This document shows, piece by piece, positions 47,153 to 58,483 of a stretch of 64,000 bases of DNA. This stretch comes from Batrachochytrium dendrobatidis JAM81 (Eukaryota; Chytridiomycota; Chytridiomycetes; Rhizophydiales): positions 258,965-322,964 of the forward strand of contig NW_006281107.1 in assembly GCF_000203795.2 (NCBI RefSeq), read 5' to 3'. Within the stretch, counting starts at the first letter, position 1, and each line of letters opens with the position of its first letter. Below the pieces are notes generated by a model. The model was given only the letters and a program-made list of their open reading frames with translations, was not told the origin of the DNA and searched no databases. A program made the translations under genes and the position numbers.

Positions 47153-49670
47153 ATGGCTGGTAGAAGATTATTGGTGGAAGATAACGATTTAAACAAGCGA
47201 ATGCTTGTCAATGCTTTGATAAACTTGACAAGAGTGAGTGATGCACTAGCACTAAAGTAGTTTATAGTCCTAATTCAACCATTTATAATAGGAAGCCATG
47301 CTAGTCAGCGTTCTTATTGCCAGCATTCCGACTACTATTGCCTCGACTTTGTCTAAAACGACTCTCAATACAACTCTTCCTTTGGATGCTCCAGAAACTC
47401 TCATCGACTATCTTAGTATATATCAAACCACTTTCAAATCCAGTCCAATACTAGGAAGTCTGTTTCTATGTCTAGCACTGATATTTCTGTTTGTAGCTCT
47501 TGCATCGACTGCTGAACTGTTCTTCTGTCCAAACCTGTCATCAATTGCAACTCTGTTGGGAATGCCTGAATCAGTATCAGGAGTGACTCTGGCTGCTTTG
47601 GGTAAAGTCGATTTATCGCAATGGAATGATTTCCATCTCAACTGACTTGTATTATTTGATTCTAGGCAACGGTGCTGGTGATCTTTTTGCTACATTTGCT
47701 GCCTTTCGCACTGATAAAATTCCCCTGGCATTGGGTGAACTGTATGGCGCAGCTACATTCATTTCATTTCTCATAGCTGGCTTGGTATGCATTATTCGAC
47801 CATCAAAACTGCCTCGTCGACCTTTTGTTCGAGATGTCATTGCATTCATTGGTGCAGCTATCTTGGTTAATGTATTTGTTGTATCGGGTGAGATTGACTT
47901 GATCAAGGGTTGCGCGCTGGTTGGATATTACTTGTTGTATGTGCTGGTTGTGATCGTTGGTGTATGGATTAGTCAAAGGAAAATGCATGAAATGAGTTCT
48001 CATGCATCAAGTGTAAGAGCATTGATTCAAGAAAGTACTCCTCAGCTTGGTAAGCTTTATACTGGTTTCGTGTTTGAATGCTCAATATTAAAATTATTGA
48101 CATCTTGTTCACTTGTAGGAGACTTGGATGACAATACTTCTACAACAGAAAATAGATCTTTATTAATAGCCGAGTTTCCAGATACACGCTTATCAAACAT
48201 GTCATTAGTAGAAGAAGCTGATTTCGATGCCGATTTTTTTCTCCCTCATCTTCGAATTCAAAAACTAGCCAGCACATACTTTCTATCCAATCGATCCAGA
48301 TCGCCTACTCATGAACACAATTTTAGTGACTCGAATCATATATCTTCATCAGACACGCTATCCAATGCATATAGACCTCCAAGACGGCAGGCTAGTGAAG
48401 ACGAGGTTTTATCTTACGCACCAGTGGTGACTCCACCTGACCGATACGATTGCATTACAACTTTTTTAAAGTCCACTCTTATGTTGGCTGTACCCGTTGT
48501 TACCAAATGGCATCGCATGACTGTGCTTCATCGTCTTCACTCCATTGTTGCATCACCACTTGTTTTAATTCTCACATTGACTGCACCAGTTGTGCATGAA
48601 CAATATTTGGATGGATACATGTGCATATCAGATTCATTACTGGAGCAACGTGAATCGTTACTGATGGATACAGAGGCAGATATGGAAGATGGACATATTC
48701 ATGTATTGGATCAAGAAGAAAAGATGATTCCAGGACTGGTCATGACTCAAATGTTTTTTTTACCCATGGTACTGTGCCTTTATTTTGAAGGTATGCAACA
48801 CACCAACCATTCAAGATTCAGACTGGTGTTTTATCTGTAGTGCTTATTGTAGTTTATTGTAGTCTATTTAGTTAATGTAGTGATTGTAGAGGATAGTGTA
48901 TACATACCAGTATGGGGAGTATCTATTATTTTTGGCATCGTGCTGAGTGCTTTGACGTGGTGGATGGTGATTCCACGTATATCCAGCCGATGGATACTGG
49001 TTTTTCTTGCAGTGATGGGATTTGGAGTATCGATGTTATTTGTTGCAACAGTGTCAAACGAATTGATTGGATTATTGGAAGCCATTGGAGTACTTTCAGG
49101 TCTTAGTCCAACCATTTTGGTAAGTTTGGATTTAATTTTAAACTAGTTAAACTGACACTAACGACATGGTGATTAGGGATTGACGCTTTTTGCACTAGGA
49201 AATAGTATTGGAGGTTAGTAAAATGTTTAATTTTGATACAAGAACAAGTGACTGAATTTGTTTAACATTGTAATGTAGAACTTGTAACGAATATACAGAT
49301 TGCACGAATGGGATATCCGACCATGGCTATTGGAGCATGCTATGGTGGACCAATGCTTAGTGAGTAAAACAGTCGAGTTTAAGCTTTGATACAAACAGAC
49401 TAACATTGTTGAATAGATATTGTTTTAGGAGTGGGAGTGTCGTCATTATACATGGTGATTAAAACAGGACATGCAGTGCGTATTCCCACCATGGACATGA
49501 CATTCTGGATTACAAGCTGGGGATTGTATGTAGGACTAGTGGTTGGATTAGTAATGGCCATATACAATCGATTCCAAGTGAATGAGAGATTTGGAATGAC
49601 ACTGTTGGGAATGTATGGATTGCTGATGGTGATAATATTAATGTGGTCATCTCGAGCATTAATTGAATAA
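47153..49670 (+). CDS. Cation/Ca2+ exchanger, NCLX/CCX-type
   Basis: Proposed start at 47153 (MAGRRLLVEDNDLNKRMLVN); this first exon ends at GTGAGTG and joins in frame to EAMLVSVLIASIPTT at ~47293. A start at 47298 is the alternative. The first alpha-repeat has VSGVTLAALG joined to NGAGDLFATFAAF; a long cytoplasmic loop (~48000-48480) is Ser/Asp-rich. The second repeat has LSPTILGLTLFALGNSIG joined to ELVTNIQIARMGYP, then ACYGGPMLNIVLGVG. There are about 12 membrane helices; stop at 49668-49670. The paired GNGAGD / GNSIGE motifs are the ion-binding signatures of the CaCA superfamily, and the layout fits SLC8B1 and fungal relatives. It exchanges Ca2+ (or other cations) for Na+/Li+/H+ across mitochondrial or endomembranes; ion and membrane are inferred. 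Confidence 0.85.
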
Positions 49671-49682
49671 AGCTCGAGCCCA

Positions 49683-51153
49683 ATGTTAAACTTGAACTTT
49701 ACTATGGGACAGGATACTAGCATTGATATTGATGCTAGTGGAAGTAATGTTGCTGGAAACAGAGCAACTACGACTGCAGCCAGTGAGAATACTTTAACAG
49801 CGACTGTTACTGGAACCATTGCAGGAAATACTGGAGGAAATACTATAGGAAATACTGGAAATACTACAGGAAATGCTATAGGAAATACTGCAACTCAAGA
49901 TATTACTGCAGCAACTCTATTGCCCACCATTTCCCTGCAGCTGTCTGAGCCAAACCCACTGCCGGCTTTTCCTATTCTGGATCACAGAGAGTTTCTTACT
50001 ACTCGAGACAGAGGAGAGCTTCGGTTTATTATCATGCGGACAGTAGTGATGTTGTTGGAGGTAATCTTGGTCTAGTTTCATGCCATCTTCCAGTGCTAAC
50101 ACTCTCATCTAGACTACTATAGCCATCACTGCTCTAGTTCTCTCTAGAAACAGCACTTATCCTCGCTTCTATCTCATATGTGTTGCTGGACATGCTATCA
50201 TGCTGCCACTAGTGTTGATCTTGGCTCCTCGCTACTTTCAAACCTCTCGAGAACTCTCTCGTCAGCAACACAGAATCAATGAGGAATATCGCAGACGAAG
50301 ATATATTAATGCCATCGATCTGCCATTTCTAATCTTGCTCGTCGCTGGCTTGATTGCTCTCATGTCTCCCTCTCGTTGTCTAGAAACTGCTCCCCTTATT
50401 TACTATGCAAACTCTATCCTCGTTGTCTTGAGCTTCATGTACTTTTGCTCTCCGTTTCTCTTGTGCATCGTCGCCATCTTCTTTCTACCTTGTATCTTCT
50501 TACTATCCAGATACTATGAAACTCATCCTCCAGATATTCTTGATGGCAGTAGAGGTGCTCCCGAAGAGCTGATCAACGGCATTCCTATTCTAAAATTCCG
50601 TCGCAAAATCGCTCCTGATAATACTGCTTTGACTTTTGCTGCGCTGGATAAATCCGCTTCTATTCATAGCCCCATCTTAATGGAACAATTTCATCACTCG
50701 GACGACAATGCGACGTCTGTACTCGATATACAGCCTATTAATACTCAGACTGACGAGGCTGCTTTTATCGAGTCCCCTAAAAATATTGTCAAATCCATCC
50801 AGGATCTTACCCATACTGTCCAACCCATCCAGGCTGAATCTCCTCAAAACTCAAAGTCAAAAAAACGCTACTTTCGTTTACTTTCAAAACCTCTTCGTTT
50901 TGGTAAAGCATCTTCGTCTACTGACATCACTGCTCCTCCTGCCCCCACTTTCCTTGAACTCGATGAAGAAGACGCGCATTGTATCATTTGTCTTGCCGAG
51001 TATGATAGTGGTGATGATTTGAAACAGATGCCTTGCAAACACCACTTTCATGCCATATGTGTTGATGACTGGTTAAGACTAAAATCCAATTGTCCGCTTT
51101 GCATCCAAGAGTTGCAATCCGATCCAAAACAGAAATCAACTCGGACAAGATAG
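49683..51153 (+). CDS. Multi-pass membrane RING-H2 E3 ubiquitin ligase candidate
   Basis: Two exons joined across a ~52-nt intron at ~50061-50112. N-terminus is disordered with a run of GNT-like triplets (AGNTGGNTIGNTGNTTGNA). Four likely membrane helices follow (TTIAITALVLS, HAIMLPLVLILA, LPFLILLVAGLIALM, FLLCIVAIFFLPCIFLL). Near the C-terminus is a complete RING-H2 finger: CIICLAEYDSGDDLKQMPC, then KHHFHAICVDDWLRLKSNCP and LC. It probably transfers ubiquitin to membrane substrates. The start at 49683 is 12 nt after the preceding stop; an internal ATG at 49704 is possible. Confidence 0.85.
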
Positions 51154-52032
51154 TCGCTCTATAGTCCATTCGTGTTTTATCAAATTTTAAATGCTGTAAA
51201 CTCTGTAATTGTATGTCTCCAGAGTGAATAACTAGGTTGGTCTGTTTGGTAAATGCATATCAATCTTGTTATATATTTTCTTGAAAACTAGTCTTGGCTT
51301 CTGTCTTGATTGCAAGGCAATGGTTAATGATGCTTGCCATCTGAAACTTTTACTCTATTATACTTTTTTTTAAAAATCAAACTATATTACCAAATAAATT
51401 CTTGCTACTCTCAAGCTCAACTTTCCTTGACAGTTGTATTTACCCAAAATGGAACACAAGGAAATCAAAATACACAGTCGGTTTCATGAAACAATTAGTG
51501 CCAAATTACTGGAAAACATTGTGCACGTTGAACTGGCTGTTTTTTCCTGGTAGCCGGCATGGAAACATTAATCGCTCAAACATTGATATTAATCTCTTGA
51601 ACTAGAACACAAGCGTATCCAATAGTTTAGGATATAAAAAATGAGTTGGATTAACAAACTATCCGGATTACAATGAATAGGGCGACTGTACAATATGTGA
51701 TTGTACCAAACAAGGAGAAAGAATAGATTTAAAAAACATAATTTGATTGTATACGCATTGTATAATAGACGTTGTGTCGATTGAATAAGCAGTCATTTTT
51801 ATCAAGTGCAGCAAAGATTCGGCCATTGCTTATTCCAAGAATAGTGGCAGTGATTGCATGAATACAAAAACATTCCATTTTACGCGAAGATGGCTAATAG
51901 ATTCGTGCCATATCAAGAATAAAATAGAATTTCATACTCTACAATCAGTTCTTCTTTTTGTTAGCATCTTGGCTTGCAAATCTAAGTCTACTCACACTAC
52001 AACTTTGCAAACATCTGTTATTACTCAAATCT
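51154..52032. other. Intergenic with degenerate dispersed repeat
   Basis: From ~51550 to 51900 three blocks (GGCATGGAAAC, CGTATCCAATAGTTTAGGATA, CATTCCATTTTACGCGAAGA) occur in the same order as at 22360-22600. No gene is supported. Confidence 0.5.
51876..51898 (+). repeat. Degenerate motif copy upstream of second RING gene
   Basis: CATTTTACGCGAAGATGGCT then AAT; 135-157 nt before the ATG at 52033, further away than the other promoter-proximal copies. Confidence 0.45.
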
Positions 52033-53209
52033 ATGGATTTCAGCCCTTTTTTGGCTACTTTCTATAAATATCCCCTGGTTGCTGCACTCGTTACAGTATG
52101 CTCTGTTGCCATAGCCAGGGATGAACACGCTTCTCCAGTAATATGGGCATCTATATCATGGCGTATCTTGGTTTTACTTGGGTCGATTGTAGCCGATATC
52201 AGACGATGGAGAAAACTTGGTATTTATCAAGTCACCCTGCCCATTCAAGCTAAAATTCAAGAAGCTAAATCTATCAAAAACCAGCTCATATGGTAAAATC
52301 ATTGATATACACCCGTCCCTTGTCAATTTATTGGCTTTATTCTATTGCGTACACATTCTTTGACCTATAAAATGCTCATACTATATCAATTTGTTTTGAA
52401 TTCAATGCAACGTGTACAAAACTAGGGGCGGAGATGTGGAAATCATTTCTTTTTTTTCAGCCTATGTATACACCAATGTAGCTTATTTCAAATTTGCTGA
52501 AACGTCCTCGCCTTTGTTTTATTACCTATTGCAAGCCGAGGTAATATTAGGAAATATCATCTGGGTTGGAGGCGCTCTCCTGGCAATGATTTTTTGGGCA
52601 ATCTCGAAATACAAATCTATGCGAAATGGATTATCAGGTGGAAACAAAGTGAGGCAGACACGTCTTGGTGAAGTCAAGGTGTTTACATGTATGGGCATTG
52701 AAGAGTATGCTCGAGACTCTGTTACAACCATGAACGCAGAAATTGATCAAGCTATATCAAATAGAACCACTGGGTGGACTGATTCATCGAGATGCTTATG
52801 TGGATGTTGCAATCCATTTAGGCTTGTAAGACAAGGTATTGGATATATTGCTACAATGCTTCGATCAATGTTGCTTCAACGGATGTATGCCAAGTATCCA
52901 CTTTTTCGACCAGGTTCTGCTGAATGTAAGATCTGTCACTCTGGCTATGCAGATAATGACACGGTTTGCCAACTAGATTGCGAGCATTGCTACCACGAAG
53001 TATGCTTTCAAGAGTTGGTAAATGGAACTGGTACGTGTCTAGTATGTGCAGCTGAAAGCAGTTGTGCAAGTACTCCGCTTTCTGTGGATTCTTCTACACA
53101 GCTGCTATTGAACAACAACTCAAGCAATGATTTCAATCATGACATTACCCCTACCGAGTCTCACCATGTAGATATTCCAGCAGATGTACCTTTACCTTCT
53201 AATAAATAA
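52033..53209 (+). CDS. Membrane protein with C-terminal RING-H2 finger
   Basis: Starts at 52033 (MDFSPFLATFYKYPLVAALV). Exon 1 ends NQLI and splits a Trp codon; the intron at ~52295-52424 ends in ACTAG, continuing GGDVEIISFFSAYVYTNVAY. Three or four hydrophobic segments (PLVAALVTVCSVAIA, ILVLLGSIVADI, VILGNIIWVGGALLAMIFWA). A Cys-rich patch (SSRCLCGCCNPFRL) precedes a RING-H2 finger with CKICHSGYADNDTVCQLDCE, HCYHEVCFQELV and TCLVC spacing. C-terminal ~50 residues are Ser/Asn-rich. Likely a membrane-bound E3 ligase. It lies directly after another membrane RING-H2 gene on the same strand, but the sequences differ outside the finger. Confidence 0.8.
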
Positions 53210-53499
53210 CCATGTTCAATACTTTTACATTTTCAAGTTTTAAATAGGGTTTACTATACTGTTTTGATTTTGCTTGAATGCATTCCAACGCTACTCAATG
53301 CGACCCATCTTGCTAAAAACTAAATCAAATCATTGAATATTGCTTGATTTATACAAGTAGTTGTAAATTACGCTTATTGCTGTTCAAGTCGAATTCTGAT
53401 ATACTAACGGAATACTCGAGTTTGAGATGACATGAAAACGCGGTTTGACATTTTGTCAATAAACTAGTTTCAATCCATACTTGTGCTATAAAATCTGAT

Positions 53500-55718
53500 A
53501 TGTCAAATACTGAAAAGCCTTGTGTAGAACGGGTTAAACGGGTTGGGGACTATCGACTAGGTGATACGTAATCCTTTTTTTTCAGATACTGCAAATATCA
53601 AAAGTGCATCTACAATGTTTACTAATCTTGACTCTTGTAATCATTTATCTACCATGTAGGACATACGCTGGGAAAAGGAGCGTTTGGAAGGTGCCATACT
53701 ATGACTTGTATGCTATATTTAATTTAAAATTCATTGTGGGAATATCACACTGATAGCAATGTCCCTCTTACGTAGAGTTATGGTTGGAACTAAAATTGGG
53801 TCGGATACATCTGTTGCAATCAAAATCCTCAGACGTGAAGATGTCATTCGTGCTCAAATGACTAGTCATGTGCGAAATGAAGTAAGATCTTGGCCTTGAA
53901 TACGTTGACTTGATCAAATCAGCCTGTTTATGTAGAATAGCGTTGCATATTTTATCGAGTTTGAAGCTTACAGGCTAAATATTAATTTGACAATAATTGG
54001 TTTGGGAAGATAGATTATGGTAATGAAACGACTTGGACAACACTCAAATGTGGTTCAAATGCATGATGTCATGGCAACCTCTAGTCACATCTACATTGTC
54101 ATGGATCTAGTTGTAGGCGGTGAAGTTCTCTACCATTTAGGTGATTCCAAATCGTATTTTCAAAATCAGCAAACCAAATACAAATTCACTACATGTTGTT
54201 GATGTTTTAATTTCATATTATGATTGTACAGTTTCACAAGGCTCATTTAGCGATTGTCAATCAAGTTTTTACTTTCGTCAGCTTATTGCTGGTATCTCTT
54301 TTTGTCACGATAACCGTATCTGCCATAGGGATATCAAGCCAGAAAATATGTTGCTGACAGATACTGGCGTACTCAAAATCACAGATTTTGGATTAGCGGC
54401 TGTTGTTGGCGATCGTGCCATGCTAACCGATGTTGCTGGGACTCCGGCATATTTTTCACCAGAAATGATTGTAACGAATCAAATTGAATACCTTGCTTTT
54501 TCTGCCGATATCTGGTACATTTTTGCATCATCAAAATATTGGTAAACCAAACAATATCAATTACCAACTTTAGTCAATCATTTTGTTTAGGGCATGTGGG
54601 GTTGTCCTTTATCTGTTTTTAACAGGCAGTAAGTGATTCAAACCAATTGATTTTACCTTTAAGCCATGATGCAACACTTGAAAGTTGGCTGTTTTTTGTC
54701 ATGACACAATCATTGATACTTTTAAAAATAGAACACCCGTTTGCGACCAATACTACTAAACAAATGAACGAGCTGATCATTCGCACAGAATACAAGATTC
54801 CTCCAAGCATGTCATTGCCTGCACGAGGTATACATTGGCAGTCCTTGTTTAAAATAGTCTGACTTGATAAAATTTTGATATTGAAATGTCTAATATTGCA
54901 CCTTTTTAACCTTGTGCTAAATGCAGAACTGTTACAAACCATTCTGGTACGTGATCCTAAACGAAGAGCAAAAATATCCACAATACAGAAACACATGTGG
55001 TTGTAAGTTTTTGAAAACTACATGAGATGGTGTATTCATGTTGTCAAACGCAAACTGATACCTTTTGTTACGTATAAAGAAACATGCCGATTGATAAAAC
55101 GTGGCATAGTGGGCAGCATGCAATTGACAATGGAGATCAGGAAGGTGGAAATCCCAAGTAAGTCTAACCTATCATTTTCATTAACCATTGCTGTCAATAC
55201 ATGTGTGATATAACTGCTAATTTGTATAATCTAGAGCCAATATATTTGAACTTCTTGCAGCGTCAGGAGCATTTGATATATCTCTCGTTCTTAATGTGGA
55301 AAAGCAAGTTTTGCCATATACGCTATGCACAAAGTTTTTTTCAGCTGCGTGTTTTGAAACCATTATAAAGTCGCTCACAAGAGTATTGTATAAAATGCCA
55401 GTCACGTTTCATATATATGAAAAAAGGCATATGGTGAGTGTCATGGCCCCAGTCGAAAACGGCATGGTTGTATTAATGATTCGTGTATACCAAACCGAAA
55501 GAGGAATCTCGCTAGTGGATTTCAAAAACTACAAAGTAAGTTGAATGACTATTTTGCAAATGATAAAATACTGCATTGAATTTATTCTGCACATCAACGT
55601 GTTTTAATACCATTAAATTGGATTGAATTGGGTTTAGGGGGATTATAAAGAGTTTTATCGGATTTATCGACAAGCCTTTGAGCAGTTGACGGATATAATC
55701 ATGTTTGGAAATGAATAG
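53500..55718 (+). CDS. CAMK-family Ser/Thr kinase with C-terminal KA1-like domain (CIPK/Chk1-like)
   Basis: Many short exons. Start at 53500 (MSNTEKPCVERVKRVGDYRL). Glycine loop LGKGAFGRVMVG and lysine VAIKILRRED are formed across introns. Then HIYIVMDLVVGGEVLYHL, catalytic loop ICHRDIKPENMLLTDTG, DFG in LKITDFGLAAV, APE-equivalent GTPAYFSPEM, and ADIW joined to ACGVVLYLFLTG. The kinase domain ends near VRDPKRRAKISTIQKHMWL. The tail has FELLAASGAFDISLVLN, like the end of NAF-bearing CIPKs. It also has SLVDFKNYK joined to GDYKEFYRIYRQAFEQLTDI, which resembles both CIPK and Chk1/AMPK KA1 domains. All catalytic residues are present. Which subfamily it belongs to is open; a nutrient, calcium or checkpoint role would follow from that. 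Confidence 0.88.
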
Positions 55719-55813
55719 TAGCCCATATCAATGATTATAGTAGAGTTTCAGTAAACATGACAAACCACATTTCGTTAAAAGTAGATGAGTTATCAATAAA
55801 TGATTCAAACAAT

Positions 55814-58151
55814 TCACATCCACACAGTTCTTTGAAGATCTTGGAGCGCCTTGAACATTTCCTTTTTTGTTTGCTGATCAGTCAATGCCTGCTGGTTTGC
55901 AGCGTTTAGTTTGGTAGTCATATTTTGCAACTCGCTATTCATTGATGCAAGCTGGTCAGACAAATGACGCTTTTCAATTTTTTCAGATCTGATTTCTAAT
56001 CCCATTGAATCCACCATTTCTTGCAACTCGAGCAGCTGTGCTTCATTTCGAGCCTGAATCTGACAAACAGTTTGTACACTCAACTCCTCATTGGCTTGTG
56101 CCTCGGACAAGCTATGCGTTAATTGCGCAATATGCTTTTCCAAATTTGTCTTTTCAAGAGTAAGATGATCCAGTCGAGTTTGAAGATCATTGATGTGAAT
56201 TTCCAGCTTGGTAATAGATTGCTCTTGTTCGTGTTTTTGAATCTCCAAAGAGTCAAATGTTGACTGAAGTTGCCCCACTTGAGAGTGTGCATGCTCTAGC
56301 TGCTCCTCAAGATAGTGTTGATTAGTCATGTCTTTGGTTACAGCAAATTCGTCTGTTTTTTTAACATCAGAATGAACATCAGAGTTGAAGATAAGCTCAT
56401 CAGTTTGTTCACCTTTATCCGACATATTCTGCTGTGATACTTGCTCTTTTGTAAGCAAAGTAATTGTTTCTTGCAATTTTGAAACAATAGATGAATGCTC
56501 ATCACGATTTTCATCAATCTGCGACTGCAGTTGCTGGCAAACTTGATCAAGTTCTGAAATTTTAGCTTTATATTCGTCCATTTTGACTTTTTCATTAGCA
56601 CGAGCCACCAACAGTGCTGACTCGACTATTGCAAGTTTGCGTTGTAATTCTTCGTTGAGAGATTTTTTCCATGCAATGATATTGGCTGAATGCGATTCTT
56701 GTTTAGTAGTGAGATTTTGCAAGTTGGCCATGGCAGTATCTCGCTCAACAGTGACTTGTTTCAACTGCAATTGAGACACTTCAGAAACAGATCTGACATT
56801 TGCTTCGTTGCGAATCTGGTTCAAATGTTGAGGATCCATTCCGCATTGAAGATATTGTGTTTTGAGTGTTTCTGCTTCGTAGTGAACTTGAATGTATTGC
56901 TGGCGAGTAGAGTAATAGTTTGTTTCAGAAATTTTCAATCGTTCTGCCAAGCTAGATTTTTCCTGGCGACATTGGGCAAGACTGATATTTAAATCCATCA
57001 CCATATCAGACGATGATTTGCTTAATGCCGAAAGTGATTCTCTAAGTGATGTGACTTCCTTGACAAGACTGGCATGGCTTGATGAAGAGTCGACTGGATC
57101 TGATGTCAGGGTTTTAATCAGTCCAGTACTGAGCTGGGCGGTTTTTAATTGCAAATTCAAGGCTTGAATTTCGGCATCTTTGGCTTGAATGGTTTTTTGA
57201 AGAGATCCAATCATGGCTATTGAAGAAGAGTGATGATGTGCAGTTTGCATAAACGAAAAGGTGGGAGAGGCAGATTGCACCATTGTTAAATCCGATGCAA
57301 CACCATTAGTTTTTGCTGACATTGATCGGCTAATCGAGTTATTGCAAACAGTATTGGGCACGATTGGGATATCGATGGCATTTTCCGACTTGAAACTCGT
57401 ATCTGGCTGTAAAAATAATAAGCAAATGGAATGACATTAGTTTCCTTGAATGCTTACTATATATCCAAATTAAAACACAATCAAATCTATACATGAGTAA
57501 GATCCATGGTTGGAATATCAAAAGAGTTGTCGGATTGTGTACTGCTTTGAAACGCAAGCGTTTCTCGAATAGCTTGAATTTCTGCCTGACACAAGACTCT
57601 TGATGCGATTCGAAAACGAGACACAAGTTTTACAAGTTCACCACTAATCAATTCTATACGACGATAGGCGACTAAAACAGTGCATTTCAGAATAAAAAAC
57701 AACAATAGATTTAGACGACCGATTGACAATTTTGTAATCAACCAAATCGGAGGTTGAGCATCTCAGCCATTTTACATTGAATCTCGTTTTCCGCTTTTTG
57801 ACGGGATGCCTTGTCGGAGTGAATCTTTGCCATGACTTCAGCAGAGCTTTTCAGCATCAATTCAACACTGAGTTTTTGCTCATACTCTTTTACCATATCA
57901 CTAAGATATTTTTCATCCTATTGCAAGACATAGTAGTATCAAGTTAGCCAATATTATATTTAACAAAATAAACAGATTCAACTGCAGGATTGATGGAGGC
58001 TTGCCTTGCGGAGTGTTTTGATATTAGGTTTTTCCAGATCAGATCTCACTTGAACTCTAGCTCGATGATTATTATCTAATAATTTAAATGAAGCAGAAAG
58101 TCTGTTTGACTCTGTCTGGCTCATTGATAGTCGATGTTCTGGCCCGATCAT
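55814..58151 (-). CDS. Long coiled-coil protein of unknown function
   Basis: Starts at 58151 (MIGPEHRLSMSQTESNRLSA). Exons joined: NIKTLRK to DEKYLSDMVKEYEQKLSVEL (through a probable GC-AG intron), AEMLNLRF, YRRIELISGELVKLVSRFRI, then a last exon of ~515 residues. That exon is almost entirely heptad-patterned coiled coil (e.g. LQSQIDENRDEHSSIVSKLQ, LEEQLEHAHSQVGQLQSTFD), ending LQDLQRTVWM. No catalytic or membrane motif. Proteins like this serve as structural or tethering factors (centrosome, basal body, Golgi), but nothing here selects among these. Confidence 0.8.
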
Positions 58152-58483
58152 GATATTAAATACTCGAGATTTTCATGTCAACTTGTTGCGGAAACCCGAT
58201 TTTGGGCACCACTTCACGTGATGATAGTTGCTCATTTACGCCAATCTCCAACGCCTTGAACGGTTACACAGTAAATCTGAGTAGAATCGTAACTGTTTTG
58301 AAGTGCTTTTAGTATTTTACAATTTAATAGTCAAGACATGCTTTCATGTAATGTTTGATATTCTGTGAATTTTAAACAACACTCGTGTCATTAGTGCATA
58401 GATTACATTTAGCAACAGCAGGCATGAGAATGGAAAAATACATCATGTTTACAATAGTCTCATCTTGATTGCAACACAAGACT
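58152..58483. other. Intergenic between two minus-strand genes
   Basis: 332 bp with promoter of the coiled-coil gene and the 3' end of the ligase gene; no other feature seen. Confidence 0.5.

Noticed and set aside
44614..49670. ZnT9-like and CCX-type exchanger as one fused protein
   Set aside because: A clear in-frame stop follows the conserved VKHIDLEIL end of ZnT9, and the exchanger has its own plausible first exon.
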